Source of the DNA: Nereocystis luetkeana
Lineage: Eukaryota; Sar; Phaeophyceae; Laminariales; Laminariaceae
Assembly (NCBI GenBank): GCA_031213475.1
Contig: JARUPZ010000002.1
Location: 10,209,628 to 10,273,627 of the forward strand
Direction: 5' to 3'
DNA: 64,000 bases
Position 1 is the stretch's first letter, and every line of letters begins with the position of its first letter. The notes under the pieces are model-generated. The model was not told the origin of the DNA and did not search any database. It was given only the letters and a program-made list of their open reading frames with translations. The position numbers and the translations under genes were made by a program. Of the stretch, positions 24,110 through 30,916 are shown piece after piece.

Positions 24110-24278
24110 CCCGATGCGTGCGCAATCAATCGTCCACAAGCAGGTGTCATTCCATCGGTGTGACCCAGGGTATGCGAAGGGCTTGACGGAGGCTCAGCGT
24201 GACCATTCCAGCGCGGTTGACGGACCCCCGTGCGAATTAGCGTGGAAAGGGGTGTTGCGTGATTACGGAGCGTTGTAG
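6188..24278 (+). CDS. Torsin/ClpB-type AAA+ ATPase, secretory, ten exons (complete)
   Basis: Exons: 6188-6425, 13140-13260, 13914-14075, 14915-15060, 16764-16930, 17906-17955, 19188-19321, 20752-20879, 21626-21817, 24144-24278. The total is 1473 nt, or 490 residues plus stop, and phase agrees at all nine junctions. Visible in order: a signal peptide (about residues 14-31, CLAVVFVALAVLAHA), a short hydrophobic stretch (53-70), a helix typical of the region before the AAA+ core, Walker A GSTGTGKT (135-142), Walker B VVVLFDE (D211, E212), a sensor-1 strand FVLVSDVGAERL with Asp257 where torsins usually have Asn, the segment IPYLPMD as in torsin 'PFLPLE', and GAR (376-378) at the sensor-2 place where torsins carry GCK and Clp proteins GAR. 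The family acts in the ER lumen or nuclear envelope as an ATP-driven remodeller, usually with a membrane activator. ER location is inferred from the signal peptide. A Clp-like relative rather than a true torsin is possible. Introns total about 16.6 kb. Confidence 0.82.
6925..6970 (+). repeat. GGGCCCCCGAA tandem units (torsin intron 1)
   Basis: Four imperfect units in a short GC-rich stretch 6870-6980. Confidence 0.75.
9575..9680. mobile_element. Family A element, copy 2 (torsin intron 1)
   Basis: Left end reads GTCACGGGGGACCATATTAAATTAGG with small changes; right end is perfect. Lies in the first intron of the torsin-like gene among TAACGTTA-rich sequence. Confidence 0.85.
10601..10640 (+). 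repeat. (GTT)n(GCT)n microsatellite (torsin intron 1)
   Basis: About 13 triplets, GTT changing to GCT. Confidence 0.9.
12329..12390 (+). repeat. Family E short dispersed repeat, copy 1
   Basis: CCGGTAATTACCTGGGT...GCATTTGTAGTACTTGGGAG also occurs at 25990-26050. Confidence 0.6.
12842..12928. mobile_element. Family A element, copy 3, left end lost (torsin intron 1)
   Basis: Begins inside the element at ATAGGACCTACGG after a TA-rich stretch; right end GGTCCCCCGTAA intact. Confidence 0.8.
13140..13260 (+). CDS. Torsin-like gene, exon 2
   Basis: Acceptor GTAG at 13136-13139, donor GTGATT at 13261. Encodes residues 81-119 with NDPVKAVTETLQKRI and AIESLSMAVSAW, matching the helical segment that precedes Walker A in torsins and in the second AAA+ domain of ClpB. 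Phase 1 in, phase 2 out. Flanked by palindromic elements in introns 1 and 2. Confidence 0.8.
13472..13576. mobile_element. Family A element, copy 4 (torsin intron 2)
   Basis: 105 bp. Both arms carry the same GTTAAC variant (AGTTAACAGG / CCTGTTAACT) instead of GTAAAT or TTAATA. Shared with copy 5, which marks a subfamily. Confidence 0.85.
13914..14075 (+). CDS. Torsin-like gene, exon 3 (Walker A)
   Basis: Acceptor ACAG at 13910-13913, donor GTGAGG at 14076. Carries LVVALTGSTGTGKTETAWALAE, the P-loop. The Lys-Thr pair is canonical; animal torsins have Lys-Asn at this place. Phase 2 in and out; the split codon completes to Asn174 with exon 4. Confidence 0.88.
14262..14515 (+). mobile_element. 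Family C dispersed repeat, copy 1 (torsin intron 3)
   Basis: Poly-G end, then TTCATGTCATGCATGACC, the block CCCTCGCATCGCTACGATGC, GACCAGGCAGACG, GCGAAGCGCCGTG, and CTTGTAAGGCGG. Diverged. The same order of blocks recurs in all copies. Confidence 0.75.
14915..15060 (+). CDS. Torsin-like gene, exon 4 (Walker B)
   Basis: Acceptor GCAG at 14911-14914, donor GTGAGA at 15061. Encodes IDEYHQKIRRKLGQRLKYC followed by NVVVLFDELQKAAPGTLD. The Asp-Glu of Walker B (211-212) and the following Leu-Gln-Lys-Ala match the AAA+ 'FDEmdK' pattern. Phase 2 in, phase 1 out. Confidence 0.88.
15190..15825 (+). mobile_element. Family C dispersed repeat, copy 2, full length with repeated heads (torsin intron 4)
   Basis: Two extra partial heads (poly-G plus GTACTCG...) precede the main copy at 15288. 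It is one of two copies that extend to the far end, ending ACGGTACCCTGGCTGTCTAA...CAACCGACGCCAACCCAACC. This defines a ~530-bp element. Confidence 0.78.
16120..16224. mobile_element. Family A element, copy 5 (torsin intron 4)
   Basis: 105 bp, GTTAAC subfamily as copy 4, in the opposite orientation. Confidence 0.85.
16349..16380 (+). repeat. Poly-C run of 32
   Basis: Uninterrupted. Similar runs of 15-35 occur at 14257-14280 (G), 18727-18748, 23795-23821, 24545-24562 (G), 33935-33956 (G), 35157-35185, 60632-60652 (G) and 63769-63800. Confidence 0.95.
16764..16930 (+). CDS. Torsin-like gene, exon 5 (sensor 1)
   Basis: Acceptor GCAG at 16760-16763, donor GTGAGT at 16931. The first two bases complete Ser223. 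Encodes LMEAMSEHPRV, a strand SVDTSRVIFVLVSDVGAERL and helix DAVARSFRSRSEVVM. The arrangement matches torsin 'AMFIFLSNAGAERI', with Asp257 at the sensor-1 position. Confidence 0.85.
17229..17312 (+). repeat. TTG-rich microsatellite (torsin intron 5)
   Basis: Degenerate (GTT)n interrupted by GTC and GTA, near a CCT-rich stretch at 17385-17452. Confidence 0.88.
17906..17955 (+). CDS. Torsin-like gene, exon 6 (50-nt microexon)
   Basis: Acceptor GCAG at 17902-17905, donor GTAAGA at 17956. Encodes GVLQSAVKIALDEQWD plus two bases of Arg295. A second in-frame acceptor after TCCAG at 17917 would drop four residues. Fits the short helix before 'R.LIDYFVPFLPLE' in torsins. Phase 0 in, 2 out. Confidence 0.72.
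18620..18748 (-). mobile_element. Family C repeat, copy 3, short, reverse (torsin intron 6)
   Basis: Head only: TGGTCGGTGAAAACCCAACG, GGGTCTATGGCCATACAACT, then poly-C. Confidence 0.72.
19188..19321 (+). CDS. Torsin-like gene, exon 7
   Basis: Acceptor TGCAG ending 19187, donor GTGCGG at 19322. Encodes RFGKVVDKVIPYLPMDPAS and a helix VLVVELKLEMLAETLPGG, the junction of large and small AAA+ subdomains. Ends in phase 1. An alternative donor GTGGGT at 19327 would give a phase-0 exit and would need a different acceptor for exon 8. Confidence 0.8.
19645..19975 (+). repeat. GTT/GGT-rich trinucleotide region (torsin intron 7)
   Basis: Mixed GTT, GGT and GCT triplets over 330 bases. Gives long poly-Gln/Asn/Thr ORFs on the minus strand which are artefacts. 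Confidence 0.9.
20752..20879 (+). CDS. Torsin-like gene, exon 8 (GAR motif)
   Basis: Acceptor TTGAAG ending 20751 (weak pyrimidine tract), donor GTAAAA at 20880. Encodes LRWHLVQPQYVRYSTFRMKP, a turn with TGGGE, then HDLAVYGARDVDK. GAR at 376-378 sits at the sensor-2 position. A shorter exon starting after CCGCAG at 20776 is possible if exon 7 ends in phase 0. Confidence 0.72.
21626..21817 (+). CDS. Torsin-like gene, exon 9
   Basis: Acceptor GACAG ending 21625, donor GTGCGG at 21818, phase 0 at both ends. Encodes an amphipathic helix (RRINGILREHVLEAACSAKE), a low-complexity Gly/Gln insert from a GGGACA repeat, and a strand PFLVDIRYEKSTEQ. The reading frame stays open to 21985, so a read-through ending there is an alternative. 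Confidence 0.65.
21948..21990. repeat. Palindrome built from TATTAATA arms and a TACCTGGTA centre
   Basis: CTATTAATATATTTTTATT, then ATACCTGGTATAA, then ATATATATTAATAG. Links the two over-used words in one hairpin (torsin intron 9). Confidence 0.8.
23462..23562. mobile_element. Family B element, copy 2 (torsin intron 9)
   Basis: Same arms and core, with an insertion of about 5 bases in the left arm and changes in the core. Confidence 0.75.
23841..23982 (-). mobile_element. Family C repeat, copy 4, short, reverse (torsin intron 9)
   Basis: Blocks CCTCACGGCGTTTCGAGC, CAACCCGACGTGCTCC and GCGAGGGTCTATGATCATAC followed by poly-C. A further head fragment with its own poly-C run lies just upstream (23760-23822). 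Confidence 0.72.
24070..24110 (+). repeat. (TA)n microsatellite (torsin intron 9)
   Basis: Ends about 35 bases before the acceptor of torsin exon 10. Confidence 0.85.
24144..24278 (+). CDS. Torsin-like gene, exon 10 (stop)
   Basis: Acceptor AAGCAG ending 24143, stop TAG at 24276-24278. Encodes 44 residues beginning VSFHRCDPGYAKGLTEAQ and ending VLRDYGAL. Joins exon 9 in phase 0. No database comparison was possible for this tail, so its assignment rests on phase, an open frame and protein-like composition. Confidence 0.55.
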   Translation: MSFHRCDPGYAKGLTEAQRDHSSAVDGPPCELAWKGVLRDYGAL

Positions 24279-26051
24279 TAGCGGGACCCCCCCCCCCAAA
24301 TAAGACGCATACCAGGAGTATCCCCCATGTGTTTATGAACCCCTTGTTTGGCTCTGATCACTATCCCGGTGGTAATAGCTGATGGGGCCGAGGCGCGGGC
24401 GGGCGCGGTCGCCGTCTTCCGTCATTTTGTATGTGTGTTGAGGTTGAGTTTTGATTGTTGTGAAGCTTTCCCGTCGAGTGGCTGCATTGCACGCATAGTC
24501 CACGCTTTTGTTTTAGGGTTTTGTATAGAGCTTGTATTTCTTTTGGGGGGGGGGGGGGGGGGAGATCGCGTACAATGCGCGGATGTGTTAAACGAGCTAT
24601 GTCGTCCGATGGTCGTTGCTGGTAGCTAGTGCTGTGTTTTCAGAACGTTGTCGGGTCACGGTGGTGGTGGGTTTGATTGTGGAAATGTTGGAATGTTTTA
24701 CCAGTACATTGCACACAGCCATCGGTTACAACAGTAGCATGATGGCCGTTGAAACCATGGGGACAATATAACATTACCCGGGAAAATGTTCGGCGAAATG
24801 CCTGCCATGGCATGTCTGGCCTCCCTTACGGCAGGCAGGAGCGAGCGCGGCCTGCTGTCAAGTGTCGATGCGCAGCCTCGCTGTATACAAGCAAGGTCCA
24901 AGCGCTGTAGTAGCAGCAATTCGATGAAAATCGACGATAAAGGGGGGGGTGCCTTTCTTCCTCTGCGCGATAAAAATGAAGGGGAGAAGGGGAAGACACC
25001 TGCCTGTGACCACGGCTTGCTCAGAGAGTGTTGAGAGAGTGCACAGAGATGGAAAGGAAACAGCCGATGCTTTCGCGAAAAAAAAAAGAAAAAAAATGGA
25101 AAGTAGTGGTTGGTTGGGCACGGAGAGTGAACTACAGTATTTCTGTCCCACCGCCGTGGGTGCTATCATACCGTAGCTCCAAGCACAGACGGACAATACA
25201 CTTGCTGTCGTGTTTCGGCATGCTACAAGGCCCTCGTGCTGCAATACTTTATGTACCCTAGGTCCATGCCTAGACAGAGAACCACTTGCGGTCTTACATT
25301 ATCCCTGGTACCTGGTACCTACCTGGCATCAGCTTTTATACTACAGGGCCTCTTCCTGTACTATTACGATATACGGTAGCTCCATGCACAGACAGACGGA
25401 CAGGCAGACGGATAGACAGTAGTTGCGTCGTATTCGAATGTCAGCGTGCCACAAGAAGACTGCGAGGCTTTCCTGCACCGGCGTAGGTCGATGCCCCGAC
25501 GACGAAGCACCTGCACCCCGTGTCATGCATGTCGTATACTACACCCGGTACCAGGTAGGGCCTCTCCTGCGCTCATGATGCCTTGGCCTGCCTTAGTATG
25601 TCGCCTGGGTGGAGCAAGTAAAATGTTGGAAACAAGGGTGATGAGAAGGCAAATTCGTAACGCATACTATCGTAGCTCTCGCTGTTAAATACATAGGAAC
25701 TCGCGCAGCAGGGTATATGTGTATACTTCTAAGTATATACCAGGTATGTATACAGTTGTAGAGCAGGGCAAGGGTTGCCCTGCTGTTCCCTAGGTGTTGC
25801 CCGACATAGATATTTGCTGGGTAAATAATTTAACTTGAAGATATGATGCTGCTGTTTGTTGACGCTATTTATTGTTCCTTGCATGGGTTTTCAGAAGAAG
25901 TGATAACAGCAGGAGATACCAGGCATACAGTAGACGCCGACCACCCGACCCGAACTGTTATGATACTGCTTTGTATGAGGTTGAAAGCCCGGTAATTACC
26001 TGGGTTCTGGCACTGGGAACGTATTTGTAGTACTTGGAAGGCGTATCATAG
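24279..26051. other. Intergenic, no supported gene
   Basis: Holds a poly-G run (24545-24562), many TACCAGGTA words (25300-25330, 25550, 25738), a CAGACGGA/CAGGCAGA run (25388-25420) and Family E copy 2. ORFs are short. Confidence 0.55.
25990..26050 (+). repeat. Family E short dispersed repeat, copy 2
   Basis: Matches 12329-12390 with few changes, and ends just where the retroelement region begins. Confidence 0.6.
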
Positions 26052-26153
26052 GTGGAAAACCAGGGGTTTTCCAGAGAGGCACGAGCGTGGTCCCAGTCTC
26101 CGTCGTGCACGAAAGGAATAAAGTGGCTCTTCTATCTCTAAGCGAACATCAAC

Positions 26154-26699
26154 GTGAGCACCAACGAGTGCCGGCTTAATAGGCCGACCTGTCCAGGGAT
26201 ACAAAGTGTCCCGCTCTCCGTGATCTTAACGAGTGGCGTCGACGACAGGACTCACCGACCCCCGGGGCACCAACACCGGGGAGTCCCCGACGGCTCTGGG
26301 GCCCGTGACCACCCCTACCGCCGCGATGACGCCCGGGACCGTCGGCGTCCAAGCACGGCGGGAGCCTCGACAGGCCAAGACGGCAAGGCCCGCCGCGGAC
26401 AGGGTTCAGACCATGGCAGGAGCACGTTTCTGCGAAACGGGGCTGGTCGGCGGCGGAACCGGGGCCAGGGGAAGGACAGCTCGAGCGACGGGCGAAATTG
26501 GAGCTACCGCCCGCGGGGAGACGCGTCTCAGGCCAACTCTTCGAGGTCCTCCACGGACGGCAGCGGCGAAAGCCCCGTTCCCGAAGTCACCACCGGCTCC
26601 AAGAGGCAAGTGGTTCCCTCGTTGGCGGAAGTTGCTTCCTCCGCCGCGCTTCTTGGTCGCCTGACCATGTCCGAGGACCGCCATGCCCGTGTCGTCTAA
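26154..26699 (+). CDS. Possible leader ORF of the retroelement, Arg/Gly/Ser rich
   Basis: 181-codon ORF in the frame two bases ahead of gag, overlapping it by 17 bases. Composition is Arg, Gly, Ser, Asp with no motif I know. It may be an RNA-binding leader or simply an open GC-rich 5' UTR. The gag frame is also open here (26233-26664), which weakens the case for coding. Confidence 0.3.
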   Translation: MSTNECRLNRPTCPGIQSVPLSVILTSGVDDRTHRPPGHQHRGVPDGSGARDHPYRRDDARDRRRPSTAGASTGQDGKARRGQGSDHGRSTFLRNGAGRRRNRGQGKDSSSDGRNWSYRPRGDASQANSSRSSTDGSGESPVPEVTTGSKRQVVPSLAEVASSAALLGRLTMSEDRHARVV

Positions 26700-28242
26700 C
26701 CTTGCCCACGCTCGCACGGCGGCGATCGACTCTGCCGCCGCCGCCGCCGCGAAAAAGCACACCGCAGACGTCCAACTGGCGTACAAACACCTGGGACTGA
26801 AGGATATTTCGCGCATTTCTGTTCTACCTTTTCCCTCCTCGAGCAACCCTTCTGACGCCGCGCAGCAACTAACTCGTTCGGTTAAGGCCTCCACGTCTGA
26901 TATTCTCATCATGTGCAACGATGGTAGCCACGAAGGCCTCAGTTCTACCGATTGGATCCCCGGTTGGGAGTACTCCCTCAAGAAATCCTTCGCGCGCGCC
27001 ATCGCACCTGACAGGCCCACGACCGCCCCCCTCACTACCTTGATGGATGATTTTTTTGGGCAGGTGTCGCGCGCCCTCGCAGCTGGATCGACGGGACCGG
27101 AAGCGTTCACGCTCCTCCTGAGGCTGCTGAGCAACCACTTCGATCGCACCGATACGGGGGTCAGCTGCACCAAGTTGCATAATTTTGGCGTACCTAACGG
27201 GACCCCCTTTTGCGATTTTAGCCGCGCTTTTCGTGGAGTGGTGTCGGCAGCGACGGGGACTGAGCGTGTTTTGGCTCCGGGGGTGGAGGTTGTTTTGGAG
27301 GTTGTTTTGATGGCAGTGAACGAGCAGTTCCCCAGCTTGATGCCCACGCTGTACCCGGGAGTTTTGGCTACGGTGTCGAGGCCGTTTGGTACTTTGGACG
27401 CCATGTGGCTGGCTTTTGAGACTCTCGCGAATAATAAGACACCTGCCATCAACGGCGAAAAATATTTTTATTTGCCTGCTTCTTCGACGAGTGTGCGGTC
27501 ATCCGCCCCGTCGGGGCCCCGGCCCGCTGGTAATGATCACGGCCAGGGCCGGACGCTTCCCCAGTCGCCTGTTTGGCAGACGGAGTCGCGCAATAATCCG
27601 CTGGTGATGAACGTCCACAAATCCATCCCTGACTGCCTCGACCCGTGGCTTGACACCGCTTCCAACTGCTGGCCCCTAGAAGAACACCACTATGCTGAAG
27701 TTCACGCTGTTTGCATGTCCATCCAGACCGAGGACCCCCCTCTCTGGAGTGGTCTACTTTCATCGTCCGCCCGCGCGGCCGCCCTCAGCAAAAACCGAGG
27801 CCGCTGTTTGAACTGCCACGAAGACTCACACTCCCTCAGACAGTGTAGGTACCCCTTTCAAAACCTCAGCGGTATTCTCAACCCCGACCTCGGAACTCTC
27901 GGCGACGACGGAGCGGCGTTCCGTCGTTGGCAAGAACGCATGACCCGACACCGCCGCGAAAATAACTCACGGCCGAACAAGAACCACCACAAGAAAAACA
28001 GGCGACGTTCAGGCCATTCGCGTGGGCAGCATCACGGCCAGGGCCACAGACAAGGTGACGGCTACAGCACACACGCGGAACGAGGGCACCAAAAGTCTAT
28101 CTCCAGCTACCACGGTGGTGGTTCGACCACCTCTGCCTCTTCCACCGCGGCTCCCGCGTCGGGGGTTCGCTACGGTGCCTCGCATAATTCGGACGGTAAG
28201 TCCAACGGACGCCATCCGGGCACCTTCCGCGCTGGTAACTGA
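26683..28242 (+). CDS. Retroelement Gag: capsid region and CCHC zinc knuckle
   Basis: 519 codons, intact. The N-terminal half (residues 1-280) is mainly helical and has the look of a capsid. A zinc knuckle C-X2-C-X4-H-X4-C follows at C375, C378, H383, C388 (nt 27805-27846). The tail (about 430-519) is rich in His, Arg, Gly and Ser, as expected for nucleic-acid binding. The stop TGA at 28240 is followed by CAG, and the pol reading frame continues in the same frame. Confidence 0.82.
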   Translation: MPVSSNLAHARTAAIDSAAAAAAKKHTADVQLAYKHLGLKDISRISVLPFPSSSNPSDAAQQLTRSVKASTSDILIMCNDGSHEGLSSTDWIPGWEYSLKKSFARAIAPDRPTTAPLTTLMDDFFGQVSRALAAGSTGPEAFTLLLRLLSNHFDRTDTGVSCTKLHNFGVPNGTPFCDFSRAFRGVVSAATGTERVLAPGVEVVLEVVLMAVNEQFPSLMPTLYPGVLATVSRPFGTLDAMWLAFETLANNKTPAINGEKYFYLPASSTSVRSSAPSGPRPAGNDHGQGRTLPQSPVWQTESRNNPLVMNVHKSIPDCLDPWLDTASNCWPLEEHHYAEVHAVCMSIQTEDPPLWSGLLSSSARAAALSKNRGRCLNCHEDSHSLRQCRYPFQNLSGILNPDLGTLGDDGAAFRRWQERMTRHRRENNSRPNKNHHKKNRRRSGHSRGQHHGQGHRQGDGYSTHAERGHQKSISSYHGGGSTTSASSTAAPASGVRYGASHNSDGKSNGRHPGTFRAGN

Positions 28243-29013
28243 CAGGTCGACGGCGGTTCGGCTCCTCCTGCCCGCCCGCCGCCAGCATTGCCGGGAGAAG
28301 ATACATTGATTTCACAAGATACACGCGTCCCAGGCTCGCTCAGCACTCAGCGTCGCCCTGCGCCGCCCCCCTCCCGCGCGTTGCTCCGTACTTCGGACCG
28401 ACGCGGCGACTCAGCTCCACCGGTTCTACCGGGGAGTCCCCGGGCGTCTTCGCCGACGTCGGGAGCCCGCGCCTCGAACGCCGCTCCCCTCACCCTGGGC
28501 ACGAGAGCAGGCGAGATAAACGTCCCTCTCCCGAACCACGCACCGCGCGGCATCACGCGTGTCGCGCCGTCGCGTCGTTCTTTTCAGCGAGGGTGTCCCC
28601 CTCTTTCACCTCCCGGCCATGCGGTGGCGGTCGGTTTGAGGTGCGGGAAGGCAAACACTGAAACCCCGAGATCTCGGCTGTAGCTCGACTCGGCGTTTCC
28701 TCGCAATAACGGTGGCCGTTCAATCATTTTTCCTATCAAGGAAGAGTCGACAAGATTAGCTACCTCGTTCCCCTTCCCCACCAGGTCTACAGGACGGAAG
28801 CCCTCTCCGGTGGACCCTTTGTTGCCCCCCACCGGAGCACCGTTCTTGAAGTCGTCTACAGGGTCTGCAGGCCCTCTTTCGTCTTCGCGCACGCCACTCC
28901 ACGTGCGCCGCGCTCCTTCGGCTCCTGTGGAGCAGGAAAAACCTGGTACTGCCCGTCGAGCCAGTGGTGACTCCACAGCCTCCGGTCAGATCAACCGGAC
29001 AGCATACGGTTAA
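28243..29013 (+). pseudogene. Pro/Ser/Arg-rich linker between gag and NADAR, two in-frame stops
   Basis: Same frame as gag and NADAR. Low-complexity Pro, Ser, Arg, Thr over about 250 codons with TAG at 28681-28683 and TAA at 29011-29013. No motif. Consistent with a polyprotein spacer that has picked up stops; alternatively it could be non-coding. Confidence 0.5.
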
Positions 29014-30291
29014 ATTCGGAAGAATCGCAGCTCTCGTCAAGCAGAACGGGCTCAGAGCCCCCCTGCCCCCTTTGGTCCAGAACAGAGATCATCGGGCGCA
29101 GTAAGAGAACCTTCTGGCGATTTTTTGCCTACGGGCAATGGTGACACTGAGCCAGCATACGTGGAACCGGACTCGCCTCGTGCACCAGGGGCTCAGTGTT
29201 CTCAGAGAAGCACACTCCCCCAAACACACACCGCAACAGCGGCCACCGACGACTCGACATCTTCGGTCTTTGACCCTACTCTCGAGTATTCAACGGAGCG
29301 GGTGGTACTTTTCTGGCAGCCCCCCTCCTATTTTTCGCAGTGGTCCCCCTCGGTTTTTGTCATTGACGGGGTGACATATTCCTGCGCGGAGCAGTATATG
29401 ATGGCTGAAAAGGCTCGCCTTTTTCTGGACCACGACACAGCGGAGCGGATTATGGCCTCGCCAGACCCTCGCAAACAGAAACGCCTCGGTCGAGGCGTGC
29501 ATAACTTCGACTGCGCTACCTGGGACCGCGTTCGGGAAGACGCCGTCCTTGCTGGTTCCTTTGCCAAATTCACGCAGAATCCGGTCATGAAGCAGCACCT
29601 ATTGAGCACTGGCAACATTTTTTTGGCTGAAGCCAGCCCTTTTGACTCCGTGTGGGGCATCGGTCTCCGGGCAGATGACCCCGAGGCCCAAGACCCCTCT
29701 CGGTGGCGTGGCAGAAATTTGCTCGGGAAAGCTCTTTCCGCCGTTCGCGACACCCTCCGCCCAAGTGAGGCCGGGTTGGCACCCCCCGCCTCTTCTCATC
29801 AATTTTGCACTCGAACCACGACTGACAGAATACATGAGAATTCCCCAGCGCCGCCTGGCCCTTTGGCCGTGGCCCGCGCTTGCCTAGGTCCTCCCTTGGA
29901 GTTTTCGACCTATTTTTTTGACGCGCCGGCTGATCACAGCCCCGAGGTTTTGGCTGTCGCACCTGGTGTTGACCCCTCCCTCGCGCTGCCAGAACACGGC
30001 CCCTGCCTCGTCGAGGGCACCATTACCCTCGATGACGCCTCTTTTACAACCAAAATCGCGATCCACAGCGGAGCTGGCGTTCTTGCACCTTTTGGCTGCG
30101 TGGCGCTTCTTGACACTGACTGGCTCCCCACAAAACTTCATTCGGCAAGATATTTTGGATCGCATGCTCACGGTTGGTGCGGCATCCATCGCGTGCGAGG
30201 AGAAATGCACCCCTCGTTCCTGGGGGGGTTTTGGCTAATCAACTCCTCTAAAAACATCGACGAGAGTGCGCCTGAGCGTCCATTATTTTAG
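29014..30291 (+). pseudogene. Retroelement Pol fragment: NADAR domain and start of retropepsin
   Basis: Open from 29014; first Met at 29125. NADAR (YbiA family, formerly DUF1768) spans about residues 60-212 counted from that Met (nt 29302-29760). Matching features: VLFWQPPSYFSQWSPSVF, the CAEQYMMAEKA helix with Glu89 and Lys96, FAKFTQNP, L.STGN, SPFDSVWGIG with Asp174 and Trp177, and W.GRNLLGKAL. Known NADAR proteins act on ADP-ribose adducts, including removal from guanine in DarT-linked systems. The aspartic-protease part starts near 30003; its active site is hit by a tandem ACTG (30115-30118 and 30119-30122), after which the frame shifts. Confidence 0.8.
29302..29760 (+). other. NADAR domain (about 153 residues)
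   Basis: Complete over the length usual for the family, without stop or frameshift, although the flanking polyprotein is broken in at least four places. The conserved Glu, Lys, Asp and Trp positions named in the Pol entry are all present. This is the only part of pol without a visible lesion, apart from the short reverse-transcriptase piece. Confidence 0.82.
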
Positions 30292-30916
30292 AGAAAATGA
30301 GCCTACGTGCTCCCTCGCAGTTTGGGCCTGCGTGGTCCCCCCCGCAGTGATGCAGCGTGCAGTACTGCTGGGACGTGACAGCTGGATGCGTTTTAATAGC
30401 CGCTCCTACCGCTCTCTCCCACCTCGGCCGTCAGACAATCGCGTTTTTGGCGAGTCGGAGTTACTCCACCACACCCCGACAGGCATGTCCGTGTACGCCA
30501 TCGACCCCGCCGCTTCGGGTGGAGGCTTCCATCTCCGCGACGAGGGCGCGGCAGGCGTCACCCTGTATGACGATCCTCAACTCCTTGCGGTCAATTTGGT
30601 TCGAAGCGATGACTCCCCGGCACTCACTGGGCACTACTTGGTCGACATGATACCCCAGTCCGACCTGCCCTCGGTTGGGGAGCACTTCGTCGCCTCCGGG
30701 CGACAGGTTCTTCCCCTCGTTGGAGTGGCGGCCCTCGAGCCTGGAGATATCCTCGGCGTCGCCCACGCCCCACTGCTGAGCGTTCCACTGGACGTTTTGC
30801 ATCAGGCCAACCGAGCCCCCAGCCCTCCGTCGGGACTATCTGAGGTGGCTCCGGTCTCGCCAGTTCCAACTTCCCCCCCTCGCAGCTCCAACCTCGCCCT
30901 CGCCTGCACTGCTTGA
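30115..30916 (+). pseudogene. Retropepsin remnant (frame-shifted)
   Basis: After the ACTG duplication the protease continues in the next frame (NFIRQDILDRMLTVGAA..., then stop TAA at 30236-30238, then RVRLSVHYF...AVLLGRDSW at 30363-30383). The D-T-G motif region followed by 'NFI' and a later 'LLGRD' pattern is typical of Ty3/gypsy proteases. The frame changes again within a C run near 30873-30879. Confidence 0.65.

Larger units (their letters stand above)
21818..24143 (+). other. Torsin-like gene, intron 9 (2.3 kb)
   Basis: Donor GTGCGG, acceptor AAGCAG. Contains the TATTAATA/TACCTGGTA palindrome, several CCAAAATCAGTTA-type words in both orientations (22070-22950), Family B copy 2, Family C copy 4 and a TA run. 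Confidence 0.5.

Noticed and set aside
26406-27452. 348-codon minus-strand ORF
   Set aside because: Antisense shadow of gag in GC-rich sequence; the plus strand has capsid-like and zinc-knuckle features.
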